Positions 1 through 10,318 of a stretch of DNA of 64,000 nucleotides are shown here, piece by piece. The DNA lies in assembly GCA_002471345.1 (NCBI GenBank), contig DKPS01000051.1:20984-84983 (forward strand), in the 5' to 3' direction. How positions within the stretch are numbered: position 1 is the stretch's first letter; the number at the start of each line of letters is the position of its first letter. The translations under genes were made by a program, and so were the position numbers. The notes beneath the pieces are model-generated. The model saw only the letters and a program-made list of their open reading frames with translations. It had not been told where the DNA came from and ran no database searches. The DNA is from Saprospiraceae bacterium UBA7328 (lineage in GTDB: Bacteria > Bacteroidota > Bacteroidia > Chitinophagales > Saprospiraceae).

Positions 1-3000
1 CAACTTTAAAACATCTATTTCTAATATGTATTCTTTATTTCCTCTACGGGTGTGAAGATGAAAAAGACTACTTGTTTCTAGTTGTAAATGATTCGGGAAT
101 TGACTTTTCAAATGACCTAAATTATACACAAGAGTTAAATCCATACACTTATAGGAATTATTATAATGGAGCAGGCATAGGAGTAGCTGATTTCGACAAT
201 GATGGTTTAGAGGATATTTACTTTTCTGGAAACCAAGTTGATAATGCTTTATATCGAAATTTGGGAAACTTGAAATTCGAAAAAGTTGAATCAAGTCCAA
301 TTTTAAACTGTACAGGAAGTTGGAGTACAGGTGTAAGTATCGTGGATATAAATCAAGATGGCCTTAAAGATATCTATGTATGCAAAGCTGGGCCGCCAGA
401 AGGCCCTCGGCGCTATAACGAACTCTTTATAAATAATGGAAATTTTGAATTCACTGAAAGTGCGGAGAAGTATGGATTAAGGATCAAAGGGTTTTCAATT
501 CATGCCACCTTTTTTGACTTTGATAAAGATGGAGATCTTGATTGTTATCTACTGAACAATTCACTTCGATCCGTAGGTGGATATAACCTTCAAATAGGGC
601 TAAGAGATAAAAGCTCGACTCAAGGAAACATGCTCCTTGTAAATGAAGACGGAGTGTATAAAAACCATTCTGAGGAGTTGGGAATATATACAAGTGATAT
701 TGGTTTTGGCCTTGGTGTTAATACAAGTGATTTGAATGGAGATGGATGGGTCGATATCTATGTTGCTAATGACTTTTTTGAAAAAGATTATTTCTATCTT
801 AATGATGAGGGTAAGGGTTTCATGGAGGTGGGAGACTCATATTTTAGTTGTTTCTCGTTAGGATCAATGGGAGTTGATGCAGCCGACATTGATAATGATG
901 GCGACTGTGATATTATTGTGGCTGAGATGATGCCTAGTACTCTTGAAAGGAAAAAAACTAAAGCAACTTATGAAAACTGGGATAAATACCAGAAATCAGT
1001 AAAAAGTGGATACGCTCATCAGCTACCTAGAAATATGCTTCATATAAATAATGGTGGATATTTTTCTGATGTGAGTAGGATGAAAGGTGTTGATGCCACA
1101 GAGTGGAGTTGGGCCCCACTTATATTTGATATGAATAATGATGGCCTTAAAGATATATTTATCAGTAATGGAGTAGGTAAGGACCTTTTGGACAGAGATT
1201 ACCTTTCTTTTATGGCTGATGAACAACGTCTACAAGAGCTAGTTAAAAATAGAGACCAAGAATCGCTAAAAAATCTTATTGACATCATGCCTTCAGGTAA
1301 GGTGCAAAACTCATTTTTCACTCAGGATGATAAGTTTATTTTTAGCGACAAGTCAGAGACTTTGACAAATATGAAGTCAAGCATTAGCAACGGAAGCACT
1401 TTAAGTGATTTAGATAATGATGGAGATTTAGATATTATCATTTCTAATATCAATGACAAAGCTGTAATTCTGGAAAATGCTGCTACTAATAATTTTGTAA
1501 ATCTTGTTTTAATTGGTGACCGAGATAATATAAATGCTATTGGAGCTGAGGCAGAAGTGAAGAACAAAGACCTCTCATTTCATGCGACTAACAATCCCTA
1601 TAGAGGATTCCAAAGTACTATAACTTCAAAATTGACCATAGGTTTAGGATCGGCAGAAAATGTTGATAAAGTCCTTATAAAGTGGACAGATGGGTCAAAA
1701 GAAAGATTTGAAAATATTCGAATAAACAAATCAAATGAAATAATTAAGGGAAATGGAATAGTATTGAGTGAAGAATTCAAAGAAATGAATGCGCTAAATA
1801 TTAGACCTATTGATTCACTTGCTTATCAATATCCAATTCGCCCATTCAATGAATTCAATAAAGAGAAACTACTTCCATCAATGCTTCCTTCTAATTCTCC
1901 TGTAGTTTCAAAATATTTGGAACACAAAGGCTCACCGTCTTTGTTTTATGGTGGAAGTCAAAACTTTGGAGTCCGGAATGTCTTATCGTCTTCAGGATTA
2001 ATGGATTCTTTATCTTTTATATCATCTTTCAGGTCTCATGTGACCCATATACTTCCGTTTGATTCTGACAATGATGGAGATTTAGACGTTTATATGGCTC
2101 ATGGTTCAAGAGTGTTTACTCCTTATTCTACGGAACTGGATGATGTTATTTACGAGAATGTCGGAGATGACGTTTATGAGTTGAAGAAAGATGCAATTGT
2201 TTTCGATGATAGAATTGTCACAGGAGCAATAGCTGCTAATGATATGAATAATGATGGGCTAGTTGATTTGATAGTAGGTGAGAGAATTCGAGATGATACT
2301 TACGGCCTGAGTACTAGAATATTTTACTATAGTAATTTGGGGAATAGTCAATTTAAGTTAACGGATACAGAAGAGAACAATTTGTCTTTGGGCATGATCT
2401 CTGATATTGAAATTAATGATATAGATGGAGATTCAAAACCAGAAATTATAGTAACTGGAGAATGGATGGGAATTAGGTTATTTAGGATTGAAAATGAGAA
2501 ACTTGTTGATGTATCAATTGAAAGCGAGATTTTATCTTCTTCTGGATTTTGGAGAGATATCCATATAGTTGACATTGACAATGATGGAGATCTAGATATT
2601 CTCGGAGCAAATCAAGGATTAAATTCTTTTATCAGTAGAAATCTAAAACTCTATGTTTCAGATTTTGATGATAATGGTAGAAGCGAACAAATTCATGCTT
2701 TGAGTATAAATGGGAAAGATTATCCAATTCATGATTTTGATGAGATCATGTCTCAGTTGCCAAAATTGAGATCAAAAGTGCCTAATTATAGTGCATACTC
2801 AACTTCCTCTATGGATGATCTTTTCGATCAAAAATTATTGGATAAAATAGAAGTAAAAACATTAGATGAGTTAAGAAGTGGTGTATTTATTAATGACTCT
2901 TTTGGTTTTAGATTCATTCCTTTCCCTGCAGAAGTTCAACAGTCATCAATGCATGCCATTGAGGTTGATGACATTAATAATGATGGATTATTGGATGTTT

Positions 3001-3227
3001 TAATAGGGGGAAATCACTTTTTATACAAACCTCAATTTGGAAAGGACGATGCTTCTCAGGGGCATGTCATACTTGGAAGGAAAGGAGAGTCGGGATATGA
3101 GTTTGGTGATGTAGAATCATTGAATATAACTGGAGAAATAAGGTTTATCCAGAAAGTGGATGACCATGATTTCCTCATAGGTGTAAATGGTGAAAATTTG
3201 ATAAAATATAGAATAAGGTATGAATAG
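1..3227 (+). CDS. Giant FG-GAP/VCBS-ASPIC surface lipoprotein (5' end outside window)
   Basis: The reading frame is open from base 3, so the gene starts left of the window; the first in-frame start-like codon (TTG at 72) is not the real start. The bases before it encode a hydrophobic stretch ending in the lipobox LYGC, with the cysteine codon at 51-53 followed by EDEKD. That acidic tail resembles Bacteroidota surface-lipoprotein export signals. The mature part carries about a dozen calcium-binding DxDxDG motifs (DFDNDGLEDIY, DINQDGLKDIY, DLNGDGWVDIY, DIDNDGDLDIL), which mark FG-GAP/VCBS propeller blades. An ASPIC/UnbV-like segment lies around bases 1490-1740 (RGFQS, then IGLGSAENVDK and WTDGS). 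This is the CRTAC1-like architecture, presumably extracellular binding or adhesion; the ligand is unknown. It overlaps the next gene by 8 bases and heads a run of related genes. Confidence 0.9.
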   Translation, partial: TLKHLFLICILYFLYGCEDEKDYLFLVVNDSGIDFSNDLNYTQELNPYTYRNYYNGAGIGVADFDNDGLEDIYFSGNQVDNALYRNLGNLKFEKVESSPILNCTGSWSTGVSIVDINQDGLKDIYVCKAGPPEGPRRYNELFINNGNFEFTESAEKYGLRIKGFSIHATFFDFDKDGDLDCYLLNNSLRSVGGYNLQIGLRDKSSTQGNMLLVNEDGVYKNHSEELGIYTSDIGFGLGVNTSDLNGDGWVDIYVANDFFEKDYFYLNDEGKGFMEVGDSYFSCFSLGSMGVDAADIDNDGDCDIIVAEMMPSTLERKKTKATYENWDKYQKSVKSGYAHQLPRNMLHINNGGYFSDVSRMKGVDATEWSWAPLIFDMNNDGLKDIFISNGVGKDLLDRDYLSFMADEQRLQELVKNRDQESLKNLIDIMPSGKVQNSFFTQDDKFIFSDKSETLTNMKSSISNGSTLSDLDNDGDLDIIISNINDKAVILENAATNNFVNLVLIGDRDNINAIGAEAEVKNKDLSFHATNNPYRGFQSTITSKLTIGLGSAENVDKVLIKWTDGSKERFENIRINKSNEIIKGNGIVLSEEFKEMNALNIRPIDSLAYQYPIRPFNEFNKEKLLPSMLPSNSPVVSKYLEHKGSPSLFYGGSQNFGVRNVLSSSGLMDSLSFISSFRSHVTHILPFDSDNDGDLDVYMAHGSRVFTPYSTELDDVIYENVGDDVYELKKDAIVFDDRIVTGAIAANDMNNDGLVDLIVGERIRDDTYGLSTRIFYYSNLGNSQFKLTDTEENNLSLGMISDIEINDIDGDSKPEIIVTGEWMGIRLFRIENEKLVDVSIESEILSSSGFWRDIHIVDIDNDGDLDILGANQGLNSFISRNLKLYVSDFDDNGRSEQIHALSINGKDYPIHDFDEIMSQLPKLRSKVPNYSAYSTSSMDDLFDQKLLDKIEVKTLDELRSGVFINDSFGFRFIPFPAEVQQSSMHAIEVDDINNDGLLDVLIGGNHFLYKPQFGKDDASQGHVILGRKGESGYEFGDVESLNITGEIRFIQKVDDHDFLIGVNGENLIKYRIRYE

Positions 3228-3795
3228 GACCTGGGTCGTCATAATGTTCATTATTACAATATTATTTGTTTCGTGCAAGTCGGATTATGAAAAGCTAGTC
3301 AAATCTGAATTGGCAACAGGAGAGGTATATGAAGATTTGATATTTGATATGAAGATGGGGCAAACACAAAAGGAATTTTTTGCTATTTGTTGGGATCTAA
3401 ATAAAAGGAAAGTAATAAGCCAAGGGCCAAAAAATGAATATGTACGATATGAAATGGAACCAAACGAGATTCCAAATGAACCAGAGAGGGTTGAAATGCT
3501 TTTCTATGGATTATTTGATGAACAAAAAGTGATGAGGGGATTCAGAAAGAGATTTTCCTATTTAGGATGGTCACTATGGAACGAGGAATTCCATTCTGAC
3601 AAGTTAGCTGAAAAGCTCAAAGGTTACTATTTGAAAAATTATGGGGGAAATGACTTTATGGAAATAGATGAGGGATTAGAACAAATAAAAACCTATGTAA
3701 AAGTGGATGGCAATAGGCAAATTTTGATATACCCTTTTGATTCTAAAGATGTAGTGGTGAAAATAGAAGACAATCGATATAAATTGAGTAAATGA
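3220..3795 (+). CDS. Small hypothetical lipoprotein in the VCBS operon
   Basis: 191 residues. The N-terminus is a lipoprotein signal, with a hydrophobic stretch ending FVSC (Cys19) followed by KSDYEK. The mature part is about 170 residues, charged, with no repeats and no motif I recognise. Its start overlaps the end of the upstream VCBS gene by 8 bases and its stop overlaps the next VCBS start in an ATGA arrangement, so it is almost certainly co-translated with its giant neighbours. A role as partner or assembly factor for them is inference from position only. Confidence 0.85.
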   Translation: MNRTWVVIMFIITILFVSCKSDYEKLVKSELATGEVYEDLIFDMKMGQTQKEFFAICWDLNKRKVISQGPKNEYVRYEMEPNEIPNEPERVEMLFYGLFDEQKVMRGFRKRFSYLGWSLWNEEFHSDKLAEKLKGYYLKNYGGNDFMEIDEGLEQIKTYVKVDGNRQILIYPFDSKDVVVKIEDNRYKLSK

Positions 3796-6700
3796 GAACA
3801 GGACTACTCCTATTATTGATCAGTTTTTTGTCATTAATTTCATGTAAAAATGAAGTAGTAGATCAACCCTTGTTTCAGTTACTAGACAATGAAAATATAG
3901 GAATAGACTTTATTAATGAATTAGAGTACGATCAAGATTTCAATGTATACAAATATCGAAATTATTATAACGGAGGTGGAGTAGCTCTAGGAGATGTCAA
4001 TAATGATGGTCTTACGGATATTTACTTCACATCAAACCTGAAGGAAAATAAATTGTATATCAATCTTGGAAACAATAGATTCTCGGATATCACTAGTTCA
4101 TCGGGAGTAGGAGGCTCCCATTCTTGGTCCACTGGAGTTACTATGGTGGATATTAATGCTGATAACTACCTTGATATATATGTTTGTAATTCTGGTGACA
4201 TAAAAGGTGACAATAAAGAGAATGAACTTTTCATAAATAACGGCGATCTGACTTTCACTGAATCAGGTGAAGAATATGGACTGAATGACGATGGGTTTTC
4301 TACCCACGCTTCTTTTTTTGATTATGATAAAGATGGAGATCTAGATGTTTATCTTCTGAACAATTCTTATCAAGCCATTGGAAGCTTTAATTTGCGGACT
4401 GATGAGCGCCCAAACCGGGATAAAAAAGGTGGAGATAAATTTCTTAGAAATGATGAAAGAGAATTTATTGATGTTAGTGAGGATGCTGGTATTTATGGTA
4501 GTGTTATAGGATTTGGGTTAGGAATAACTGTTGGAGATGTAAACAATGACAGTTGGGAGGATATTTACGTTTCCAACGATTTTTTTGAAAGAGATTATTT
4601 GTATTTGAATCAACAAGATGGCACTTTTTCTGAAGTTCTTACAGAGCAAATGACATCAATCAGTGGTGCGAGTATGGGAGCGGATATGGCTGATATTGAC
4701 AATGACGGGAATGCCGATATTTTTGTCACTGAGATGTTGCCTTCTGATCCTCATAGATTAAAAACTGTCACTACTTTCGAAGATTGGAATAAGTATCAAT
4801 ACAATGTAAAAAATGGATATCACCATCAATTTACGAGGAACACCTTACAATATAATAATGGTGATGGTTCATTTAGCGAGGTGGGTAGATATGCGGGTGT
4901 AGAAGCTAGTGATTGGAGTTGGGGAGCATTGTTTTTTGATATGGATAATGATGGATTAAGAGATCTCTTTATTGCGAATGGAATATATCAAGACTTAACT
5001 AATCAGGATTATCTCCAATACGTAGCTAATGAAAAAGTAATTAAGTCTATCATCAATGATGATGGCGTGAATTATAAAGAACTTATTGATATTATCCCTT
5101 CTAATCCTATTCCCAATCACTTTTATATCAATAAAGATCACCTTTCTTTTGTTCGCGCACATCAAAATGTTCTGGATATTCCTAGCTTTTCAAATGGAGC
5201 GGCTTATGGTGATTTAGATAATGATGGCGACCTTGATCTTGTGGTTAACAATGTAAACATGCCTCCTTTTATATATGAAAATCAATCTAACCTTAATGAA
5301 ACAAACAGGTTTATAAGTATTGCGCTGAAGGGGATTGAAGAAAATACCAATGCCATAGGAAGTAAAGTACGAATTATATCTAATAATGGATTGAGCATTG
5401 AACAACAGGTTCAATCAGCCAGAGGTTTTCAATCTAGTATGGATCAAAAAGTCGTGATTGGAGTTGGAAACACCGAAACTGTGGACATCGAAGTCAATTG
5501 GCCAAATCTCACAAAACAAATATTAAATGGTGTCAGCACCAATCAAAATTTAGTGATTGAGCAAAAGGACGATGCGATAGCAGTAGCCAATAAAATGAAC
5601 AGTATAGACTCAATGATTTTTACAGCGATTACGCCCTTTGCTCATGTTCATAAAGAAAATAATTACAGTGACTTTAATAGAGAGCGATTGATATATCATA
5701 TGAAAAGCAATCTTTCTCCTCATATGGCATTAGGAGATTTAGACCTGAATGGTTTTGAGGACGTGGTTATCACAGGATCTAAAGGGTATCCCACTAGTAT
5801 ATATTTTCAAGATTCAAAGGGATATAATGAGGCTATTTCATTAGGAAATCAATTGAACTTAGAGCAAGAACATTCTGATTTATTGCTTTTTGATGCAAAT
5901 GGAGATGGGTTTTTGGATATTTATATGGCTAGTGGGGGTGTTGATGTTAGCCCATTTTCGCCGTATTTATTTGATGAGTTGTGGATAAATGATGGTAGAG
6001 GAAAATTTTCAATTTCAGAACAGAAATTACCAAATTCCTCTGATAATATAAGTTCTTCTGTTGTGATTGGTGATGACTTTGACGGCGATGGAGATATTGA
6101 TTTGTTTGTAGGAGAAAGAGTGAAAATCGGAAAGTATGGAGCTCCATGCAGTGGTTATGTTTTACAAAATGATGGCGAAGGAATTTTTACTGATGTCACT
6201 ACAGAAAAAGCACCATTCGTTAAAGATATTGGAATGATCAATGATGCCACATTTGTAGATTTAGATGGAAATGGCAATAAAGAAATTATTATTGTTGGTG
6301 AGTTCATGCCTGTAATGGTAATGGAATGGGATGGCGGAAAATTTGTGAAAAAAGAAATTGAAATTTTGACTTCATCATCAGGATGGTACAATGTGGTTCA
6401 TGCATCTGATGTAAATAGTGACGGCTTACCTGATATCCTCTTAGGTAATCATGGAACAAATAGCAGGTTTGAGGCTTCAAGAGACCAACCTCTAAAAATG
6501 TATTTTAATGACTACGATAAAAATGGCTTTCCTGAAGGAATTCTGACTCAGTCTGGAACAGATGGAAAAGATTATCCATTCACACTAAGGCACAATCTAC
6601 TGGATCAATTAAAATACTTGAAGAAAAAGTTTCCTGATTTTAAATCATATCAGTCTGCTGATATTCACACTATTTTTACAGAAGATGAGTTAAATGGAAC

Positions 6701-7073
6701 CAAAGTATTAGAGACGACTGAATTGGAAACACAGTTTTTTATAAACAAAGGCAACTATAATTTTGAAATGGTTTTATTACCGAAAGAAGCTCAGTTTGCA
6801 CCGATTTTTGCTGTTGCATCTGATGATTTTGACAATGATGGAGATATTGATATTGTGCTAGGAGGAAACCAATATCATGTTCTACCAGAAGCTGGCATCT
6901 ATGATGCTAGTTATGGAGTATTTCTTGAAAATGAAAACAATTCTTCTTTCAATTATCGACCTCCATCGATAATCGGATTACGTCTAGAAGGACAGGTCCG
7001 AGATGTAATTAGTTCGAGTGGTGAACTTTTCGTTGCCAGAAATAATGAAGGTGTTCTCATTTATAAATATTAG
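3792..7073 (+). CDS. Giant FG-GAP/VCBS-ASPIC surface lipoprotein, second paralog
   Basis: 1093 residues. The lipobox is LISC with Cys18, followed by KNEVVD. The first calcium-loop motif (DVNNDGLTDIYF) is near residues 68-79; further DxDxDG loops continue to the C-terminus (DFDNDGDIDIVLGG). An ASPIC/UnbV-like segment sits at about residues 505-593 (RGFQSS, VVIGVGN, VNWPN). The first half is closely related to the flanking giants: all share a GIDF...YRNYYNG-type N-terminal block and a WSWG/A...DMDNDGL block near residue 380. The ATG overlaps the upstream stop by 4 bases; the next gene starts 6 bases downstream. Likely an outer-membrane-anchored surface protein. Such proteins are often found beside SusC/SusD transporters in Bacteroidota, but none is inside this window. 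Confidence 0.9.
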   Translation: MRTGLLLLLISFLSLISCKNEVVDQPLFQLLDNENIGIDFINELEYDQDFNVYKYRNYYNGGGVALGDVNNDGLTDIYFTSNLKENKLYINLGNNRFSDITSSSGVGGSHSWSTGVTMVDINADNYLDIYVCNSGDIKGDNKENELFINNGDLTFTESGEEYGLNDDGFSTHASFFDYDKDGDLDVYLLNNSYQAIGSFNLRTDERPNRDKKGGDKFLRNDEREFIDVSEDAGIYGSVIGFGLGITVGDVNNDSWEDIYVSNDFFERDYLYLNQQDGTFSEVLTEQMTSISGASMGADMADIDNDGNADIFVTEMLPSDPHRLKTVTTFEDWNKYQYNVKNGYHHQFTRNTLQYNNGDGSFSEVGRYAGVEASDWSWGALFFDMDNDGLRDLFIANGIYQDLTNQDYLQYVANEKVIKSIINDDGVNYKELIDIIPSNPIPNHFYINKDHLSFVRAHQNVLDIPSFSNGAAYGDLDNDGDLDLVVNNVNMPPFIYENQSNLNETNRFISIALKGIEENTNAIGSKVRIISNNGLSIEQQVQSARGFQSSMDQKVVIGVGNTETVDIEVNWPNLTKQILNGVSTNQNLVIEQKDDAIAVANKMNSIDSMIFTAITPFAHVHKENNYSDFNRERLIYHMKSNLSPHMALGDLDLNGFEDVVITGSKGYPTSIYFQDSKGYNEAISLGNQLNLEQEHSDLLLFDANGDGFLDIYMASGGVDVSPFSPYLFDELWINDGRGKFSISEQKLPNSSDNISSSVVIGDDFDGDGDIDLFVGERVKIGKYGAPCSGYVLQNDGEGIFTDVTTEKAPFVKDIGMINDATFVDLDGNGNKEIIIVGEFMPVMVMEWDGGKFVKKEIEILTSSSGWYNVVHASDVNSDGLPDILLGNHGTNSRFEASRDQPLKMYFNDYDKNGFPEGILTQSGTDGKDYPFTLRHNLLDQLKYLKKKFPDFKSYQSADIHTIFTEDELNGTKVLETTELETQFFINKGNYNFEMVLLPKEAQFAPIFAVASDDFDNDGDIDIVLGGNQYHVLPEAGIYDASYGVFLENENNSSFNYRPPSIIGLRLEGQVRDVISSSGELFVARNNEGVLIYKY

Positions 7074-7079
7074 CATTCT

Positions 7080-10000
7080 GTGAAAGAGATTATTTGTAGT
7101 CTAATTTTAATTTTTTTTTGGACATCATGTTCACAAGACCCAGAGTCTTTAGAAAACAATAAAGGCAAAGGATTTAGAGAAGTAAACACGCATGAAGCAG
7201 GTATAGACTTTAGAAATGATCTCAAATATTCAGCAGAACATAACATAATCGAATACTTATATTTTAATAATGGTGGGGGTGTGGGTATAGGAGATATCGA
7301 TAATGATGGATTAGAAGATGTGTTGCTAACTGCAAACCAAAAACCAGATCAACTCTATAAGAATTTAGGAAACCTTCAGTTTGAAAATATCACAGAATAC
7401 TCAAATATATCTCAGATCCCCAGCTGGTCTACTGGGGTGGCTATTGACGATGTAAATGGTGATGGATGGAATGACATTTATGTGTGCAAGGTTAGCGAAA
7501 TGAGTTCTGTAGAAGTTCATAATGAACTTTATATAAATCAGAAAGATGGAACATTCAAAGAAATGGCTCAGGAGTATGGGTTAGACTTTAAGGGATATTC
7601 TACCCAAGCTTCATTTTTTGATTATGATAAAGATGGAGATTTAGATATGTATCTTTTAAATCACTCAGTCCATAGTACCAAAAGCTACGGTTCCATAGAA
7701 AAAAGAGAAGAAAAAGACGAAGTATCTGGAGATCGTATTTATGAGAATAGGATAAATGAGAAGGAAGGAAGATTTATAGATAATACATCAAAGTCTGAAA
7801 TATATAGTAGTGCACTTGGCTATGGATTGGGCTTAGTAACTAGTGATTTAAATAATGATGGGTGGGTTGATATTTATGTGGGGAATGATTTTCATGAAAA
7901 TGACTATATCTATATTAATAATAGAGATGGAACATTTACAGAAGACATAAAAGGCTATATAACCCATTCATCTCAATTCACTATGGGGGTGGATGCAGCA
8001 GATATTAATGGAGACGGATTCATTGATATTTTCACTACTGATATGATGCCTTATTCTTCTGATATATTAATGAAGTCAGGAGGAAATGATACAGAACAAA
8101 TTGTAAAAATCAAAAAGGACTTTGGGTATCACACCCAGTATTCACGAAACATGATGCAATTGAAAGATAAATGGAATGGCTTCTCTGAACAAGCATTCAT
8201 TTCTGAAACTTATGCATCAGATTGGAGCTGGTCAGTTCTCTTACAAGACTTTAACAATAATGGAAATACTGATATCTACATTTCCAATGGTATCGTGAAT
8301 AGACCTAATGACCTGGACTATATACAATACATCAACACACCTGCCAATAGGCAAAACGAAAATGAATCAACAGCCGAATTCAATCAAAGATTGATTAATA
8401 AAATGCCAACTTTAAAACTTCGAAATGTCCTATTTACACAAAATAATGACCTCAAATTTTCAGCTATTCATGAATCAAGTATAGGTAAACCTAATTATTC
8501 TAATGGGTCTGCTTACGCTGATTTGGATATGGATGGAGACTTAGATATCATCAGTAATAATGTGAACGGTCCAATTAGCCTATTAGAAAACTTAACGGTT
8601 AATTCTCATTTTGTTTCTTTTGATTTATCTGGTGATAAACATGCCGTTGTTGAAGTTTTTACTAGAGATAAGGTTCAGAAGAAAGAGTATACTACCGCTA
8701 GAGGATATCAATCATCATCTACACATTATTTGCATTTTGGGTTAGGAAGTGAAGTAGAAATTATTGACTCTATATTGATAAAATGGTCTGATGGTAGTGT
8801 TCAAGTAGAGAAAAAGGTCCCAATGAATAAACATGTCATTCTTGAAAAGAAAAGATCTGAAGCTTGGACTGGTGGTGAAACAAAAGGATCTTTTGCATTA
8901 AGCATTTTACCAATTGAACATAAAGAAAATGATTATGACGATATAGATCATGAACCACTATTACTTTATAAGTTTTCCAAAGAGGGTCCAGCAACAATTT
9001 ATGAAGATTTTGATAAAGACGGGTTTAAGGATCTTCTAATAGGAGGAGCAAAAAATGATCCTATTTCATATTATAGGGGTGGTGAAACTGTGCCATTTAC
9101 AAAAACGAATGTACCTGTTTTTGTTGCTGACTCCAGATACGAAGACGTAAATGCAGCCATTATAGATTTCAACAATGATGGATACAAAGACATATACGTA
9201 GTAAGTGGGGGAAATGAGTACAATGAATTGGATAAGAACCTTGAGGACCGGCTTTACATCAATGATCAAAAAGGGAGTTTTTTTAGACTAGAAATTTCAC
9301 TGCCACACACTAATGGATCATGTGTGGCTGTCTCAGATTTTGATGGCGATGGTTTTGAAGATTTCTTTGTAGGATCCCGAAATGTACCTGGAGCATTTGG
9401 TTTGTCTCCTGTAAGCTTTATCATTAAAAATGTAAATGGTCAGAGGTTAGAAATTGTTGAAAGAGGCAGATATGGAATGGTGAGCGAGGCGCAGTGGATC
9501 GATATCAATGATAATGGATCTGAAGAACTAATCCTTGTTGGTGATTGGATGCCTGTTAAAATTCTTTCATATAACGGGGACAGTAGCTTTAATGATATTG
9601 CTTCTTTGATCGGTATTCCAGATGTTCGAGGATTATTTAGATGCGTAGAAACTGGAGACTTTAACAAGGACGGCTACCCAGATTTAGCCTTAGGGAATAT
9701 TGGTCTTAACACATCTCTTAAAATTGGAGAGAAAGGTAAAATCAACCTTTATTTATCTGATTTTGATAACAATTCATTTATTGACCCAATAGTCTTCAGT
9801 AATTTTTTTGGAATTAATATTCCATTTGCTGATAAGGTTTCATTACAAAGGCAGATTCCATCTATAAAAAAGACTTTCCCATCCTTTCAAAAATTTGGTC
9901 AAATTTCATCAATAGATGATATTAGACTAGAGGATGAGATAATGGAGACAAAGTACATTAACACTCTTTCTTCAATAGTGGTTTTATCGCATGAAAATGG

Positions 10001-10316
10001 ATATATAATTAAATCATTGCCTAGAGAATGCCAAATCAGTAATATTCAAGATTTTTCTTGGGTACAAAATTCGTATGGTACTGGGGAATTGTTCTACGTG
10101 GGTAACAATAGAAGTAACAGCCATGTTCTAAGCCAAACTTTGGCCTCAAGAGGTGGTGTTTTATCAGGTTTTGATAATAAAGAGATAGAATTCTTATCTC
10201 ATGAATCACTTCCACTTCCTCAAGGAATTGTTTCTCGAAAAATATTTAGTGTAAATAGCGACAAGTTTCTTGTAATCAATAATAGTGCTGTCCAATATCA
10301 GATACAGAGGAAGTAG
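7080..10316 (+). CDS. Giant FG-GAP/VCBS-ASPIC surface lipoprotein, third paralog
   Basis: 1078 residues from a GTG start 6 bases after the upstream stop. The signal ends WTSC (Cys17) followed by SQDPE. FG-GAP loops recur throughout (DIDNDGLEDVLL, DVNGDGWNDIYV, DYDKDGDLDMYL, DLNNDGWVDIYV, DFDKDGFKDLLIGG). The ASPIC-like segment at about residues 515-605 (ARGYQSSS, HFGLGS, KWSDGS) is shorter than in the second paralog. It closes the four-gene run and converges on the oxidoreductase gene with only 2 bases between stop codons. No catalytic motif is visible, so binding or scaffolding is the more likely role; the ligand is unknown. Confidence 0.9.
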   Translation: MKEIICSLILIFFWTSCSQDPESLENNKGKGFREVNTHEAGIDFRNDLKYSAEHNIIEYLYFNNGGGVGIGDIDNDGLEDVLLTANQKPDQLYKNLGNLQFENITEYSNISQIPSWSTGVAIDDVNGDGWNDIYVCKVSEMSSVEVHNELYINQKDGTFKEMAQEYGLDFKGYSTQASFFDYDKDGDLDMYLLNHSVHSTKSYGSIEKREEKDEVSGDRIYENRINEKEGRFIDNTSKSEIYSSALGYGLGLVTSDLNNDGWVDIYVGNDFHENDYIYINNRDGTFTEDIKGYITHSSQFTMGVDAADINGDGFIDIFTTDMMPYSSDILMKSGGNDTEQIVKIKKDFGYHTQYSRNMMQLKDKWNGFSEQAFISETYASDWSWSVLLQDFNNNGNTDIYISNGIVNRPNDLDYIQYINTPANRQNENESTAEFNQRLINKMPTLKLRNVLFTQNNDLKFSAIHESSIGKPNYSNGSAYADLDMDGDLDIISNNVNGPISLLENLTVNSHFVSFDLSGDKHAVVEVFTRDKVQKKEYTTARGYQSSSTHYLHFGLGSEVEIIDSILIKWSDGSVQVEKKVPMNKHVILEKKRSEAWTGGETKGSFALSILPIEHKENDYDDIDHEPLLLYKFSKEGPATIYEDFDKDGFKDLLIGGAKNDPISYYRGGETVPFTKTNVPVFVADSRYEDVNAAIIDFNNDGYKDIYVVSGGNEYNELDKNLEDRLYINDQKGSFFRLEISLPHTNGSCVAVSDFDGDGFEDFFVGSRNVPGAFGLSPVSFIIKNVNGQRLEIVERGRYGMVSEAQWIDINDNGSEELILVGDWMPVKILSYNGDSSFNDIASLIGIPDVRGLFRCVETGDFNKDGYPDLALGNIGLNTSLKIGEKGKINLYLSDFDNNSFIDPIVFSNFFGINIPFADKVSLQRQIPSIKKTFPSFQKFGQISSIDDIRLEDEIMETKYINTLSSIVVLSHENGYIIKSLPRECQISNIQDFSWVQNSYGTGELFYVGNNRSNSHVLSQTLASRGGVLSGFDNKEIEFLSHESLPLPQGIVSRKIFSVNSDKFLVINNSAVQYQIQRK

Positions 10317-10318
10317 TC

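Noticed and set aside
10317-10318. Possible terminator between the third VCBS gene and the oxidoreductase gene
   Set aside because: The convergent genes are only 2 bases apart and no hairpin with a U-run is visible around the junction.
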